A stretch of 5,893 bases of DNA. Origin: Treponema sp. Its GTDB lineage: Bacteria > Spirochaetota > Spirochaetia > Treponematales > Breznakiellaceae. Below, one piece after another: positions 5,427 through 5,893 of this stretch (positions are counted from its first letter, which is position 1; each line of letters begins with the position of its first letter). Under the pieces are notes generated by a model. It saw nothing but the letters and a program-made list of their open reading frames with translations, made no database searches and was not told the DNA's origin. The position numbers were made by a program, and so were the translations under genes. The DNA lies in contig JAIRLQ010000267.1 of assembly GCA_031259345.1 (NCBI GenBank), forward strand, positions 1 to 5,893, written 5' to 3'.

Positions 5427-5893
5427 TAACTCTTTTTGCTTTTCCGATGGATCTTTCGATAGTTTTGGGCTCCACCAGCTTTACCTTAAGGCCGATCTGA
5501 AGTTTGGACCTCATTACCTCTTCGATTTTTGCCCGCAGGGCTTCGAGCCCCCGGGTTTCGTCGGTAAAGAGTTCCTTTTTAACTTCAACCTGAAGCTCCA
5601 CATTGTCCAGGTGGCTTTCACCCCGGTTTACCACGATAAGATACTGCGGTTCGGTGCCTTCGATGTCTATAAGGGCCTGCTCTATCTGGCTGGGGAACAC
5701 GTTGACCCCCCGGATGATAAGCATGTCGTCGGTACGTCCGAATACCCTGGCCATGCGTACTGTGGTACGGCCGCAGGAACAAGGTTCCCGCATAAGGTAG
5801 GTAATATCCCTGGTACGGTACCGGATCATGGGCGTGCCTTCTTTGGTAAGGGTAGTGAATACCAGTTCCCCGCTTTCGCCGTCCGGCAGAACC
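5407..5893 (-). CDS. paaK: Phenylacetate-CoA ligase, C-terminal 161 residues (paaK-2, cut by window edge)
   Basis: Open at the right edge; the N-terminal two thirds (about 270 residues if like copy 1) lie outside the window, so the P-loop cannot be checked. Seen from the edge: VLPDGESGELVFTTL, then YRTRD with the ribose-contacting Asp, EPCSCGRT, GRTDDMLIIRG and, near the end, GKAKRVIDNRKL with the family's lysine region. It aligns with copy 1 without a gap to the last residue, and by hand count 95 of 161 positions are identical. The divergence lies mostly in the C-terminal lid domain (for example DETRGLEALRAK versus NSRHNAQHLKKK). This points to an old duplication kept for a different arylacid or regulation, not a recent copy. 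Function as for copy 1: ATP-dependent activation of an arylacetate to its CoA ester. It ends 138 bases before the ACT gene. Confidence 0.95.
   Translation of the reverse strand, partial: VLPDGESGELVFTTLTKEGTPMIRYRTRDITYLMREPCSCGRTTVRMARVFGRTDDMLIIRGVNVFPSQIEQALIDIEGTEPQYLIVVNRGESHLDNVELQVEVKKELFTDETRGLEALRAKIEEVMRSKLQIGLKVKLVEPKTIERSIGKAKRVIDNRKL

Noticed and set aside
5407..5893. paaK-2 as a pseudogene or fragment
   Set aside because: It is open to the window edge and aligns gap-free with copy 1, so truncation is only by the window.

Overview
The window carries seven genes' worth of sequence, all on the minus strand, so it reads from the right edge to the left. GC content looks close to 50%. 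The substrate-binding protein at the left has a signal peptide followed by 'YAGGQGE', a style I associate with Treponema-group spirochaetes. Together with anaerobe-type phenylacetate-CoA ligases, an ACT protein and GlgA, this suggests a gut-associated, fermentative treponeme of moderate GC, such as the termite-gut species. That assignment is inference from composition and gene style, not from a marker gene.

Right to left: (1) 5893-5407, the last 161 residues of a phenylacetate-CoA ligase (paaK copy 2), truncated by the window edge. (2) 5406-5269, a non-coding leader of 138 bases holding three perfect hairpins in a row, with a good sigma-70-like promoter at its upstream end inside the paaK stop region. 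(3) 5268-4852, a small two-ACT-domain protein. (4) 4848-3361, glycogen synthase (glgA), starting only 3 bases after the ACT stop codon. (5) 3316-2018, a complete second phenylacetate-CoA ligase (paaK copy 1), about 59% identical to the partial copy over their shared 161 residues. (6) 1990-743, an MFS transporter of the oxalate/formate antiporter (OFA) family. (7) 725-689, a strong bulged hairpin just after the transporter stop, probably the operon terminator. (8) 688-515, a spacer holding the leader of the next gene. (9) 514-1, the first 171 residues of a PhnD-type phosphonate/phosphite-binding protein, cut by the left edge.

The close spacing (3, 44 and 27 bases) argues that ACT, glgA, paaK-1 and the OFA transporter form one transcription unit, with paaK-2 at its head or just upstream. 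In anaerobes a PaaK-plus-ACT set usually goes with indolepyruvate:ferredoxin oxidoreductase, linking aromatic amino acids, aryl-acetyl-CoAs and free arylacetates. The OFA transporter could move the carboxylate. The oddity is glgA placed inside this set and apparently translationally coupled to the ACT protein. The most interesting non-coding structure is the three-hairpin leader, where one strand segment can pair with either of two partners. No RNA genes, CRISPR arrays, IS elements or origins were seen.
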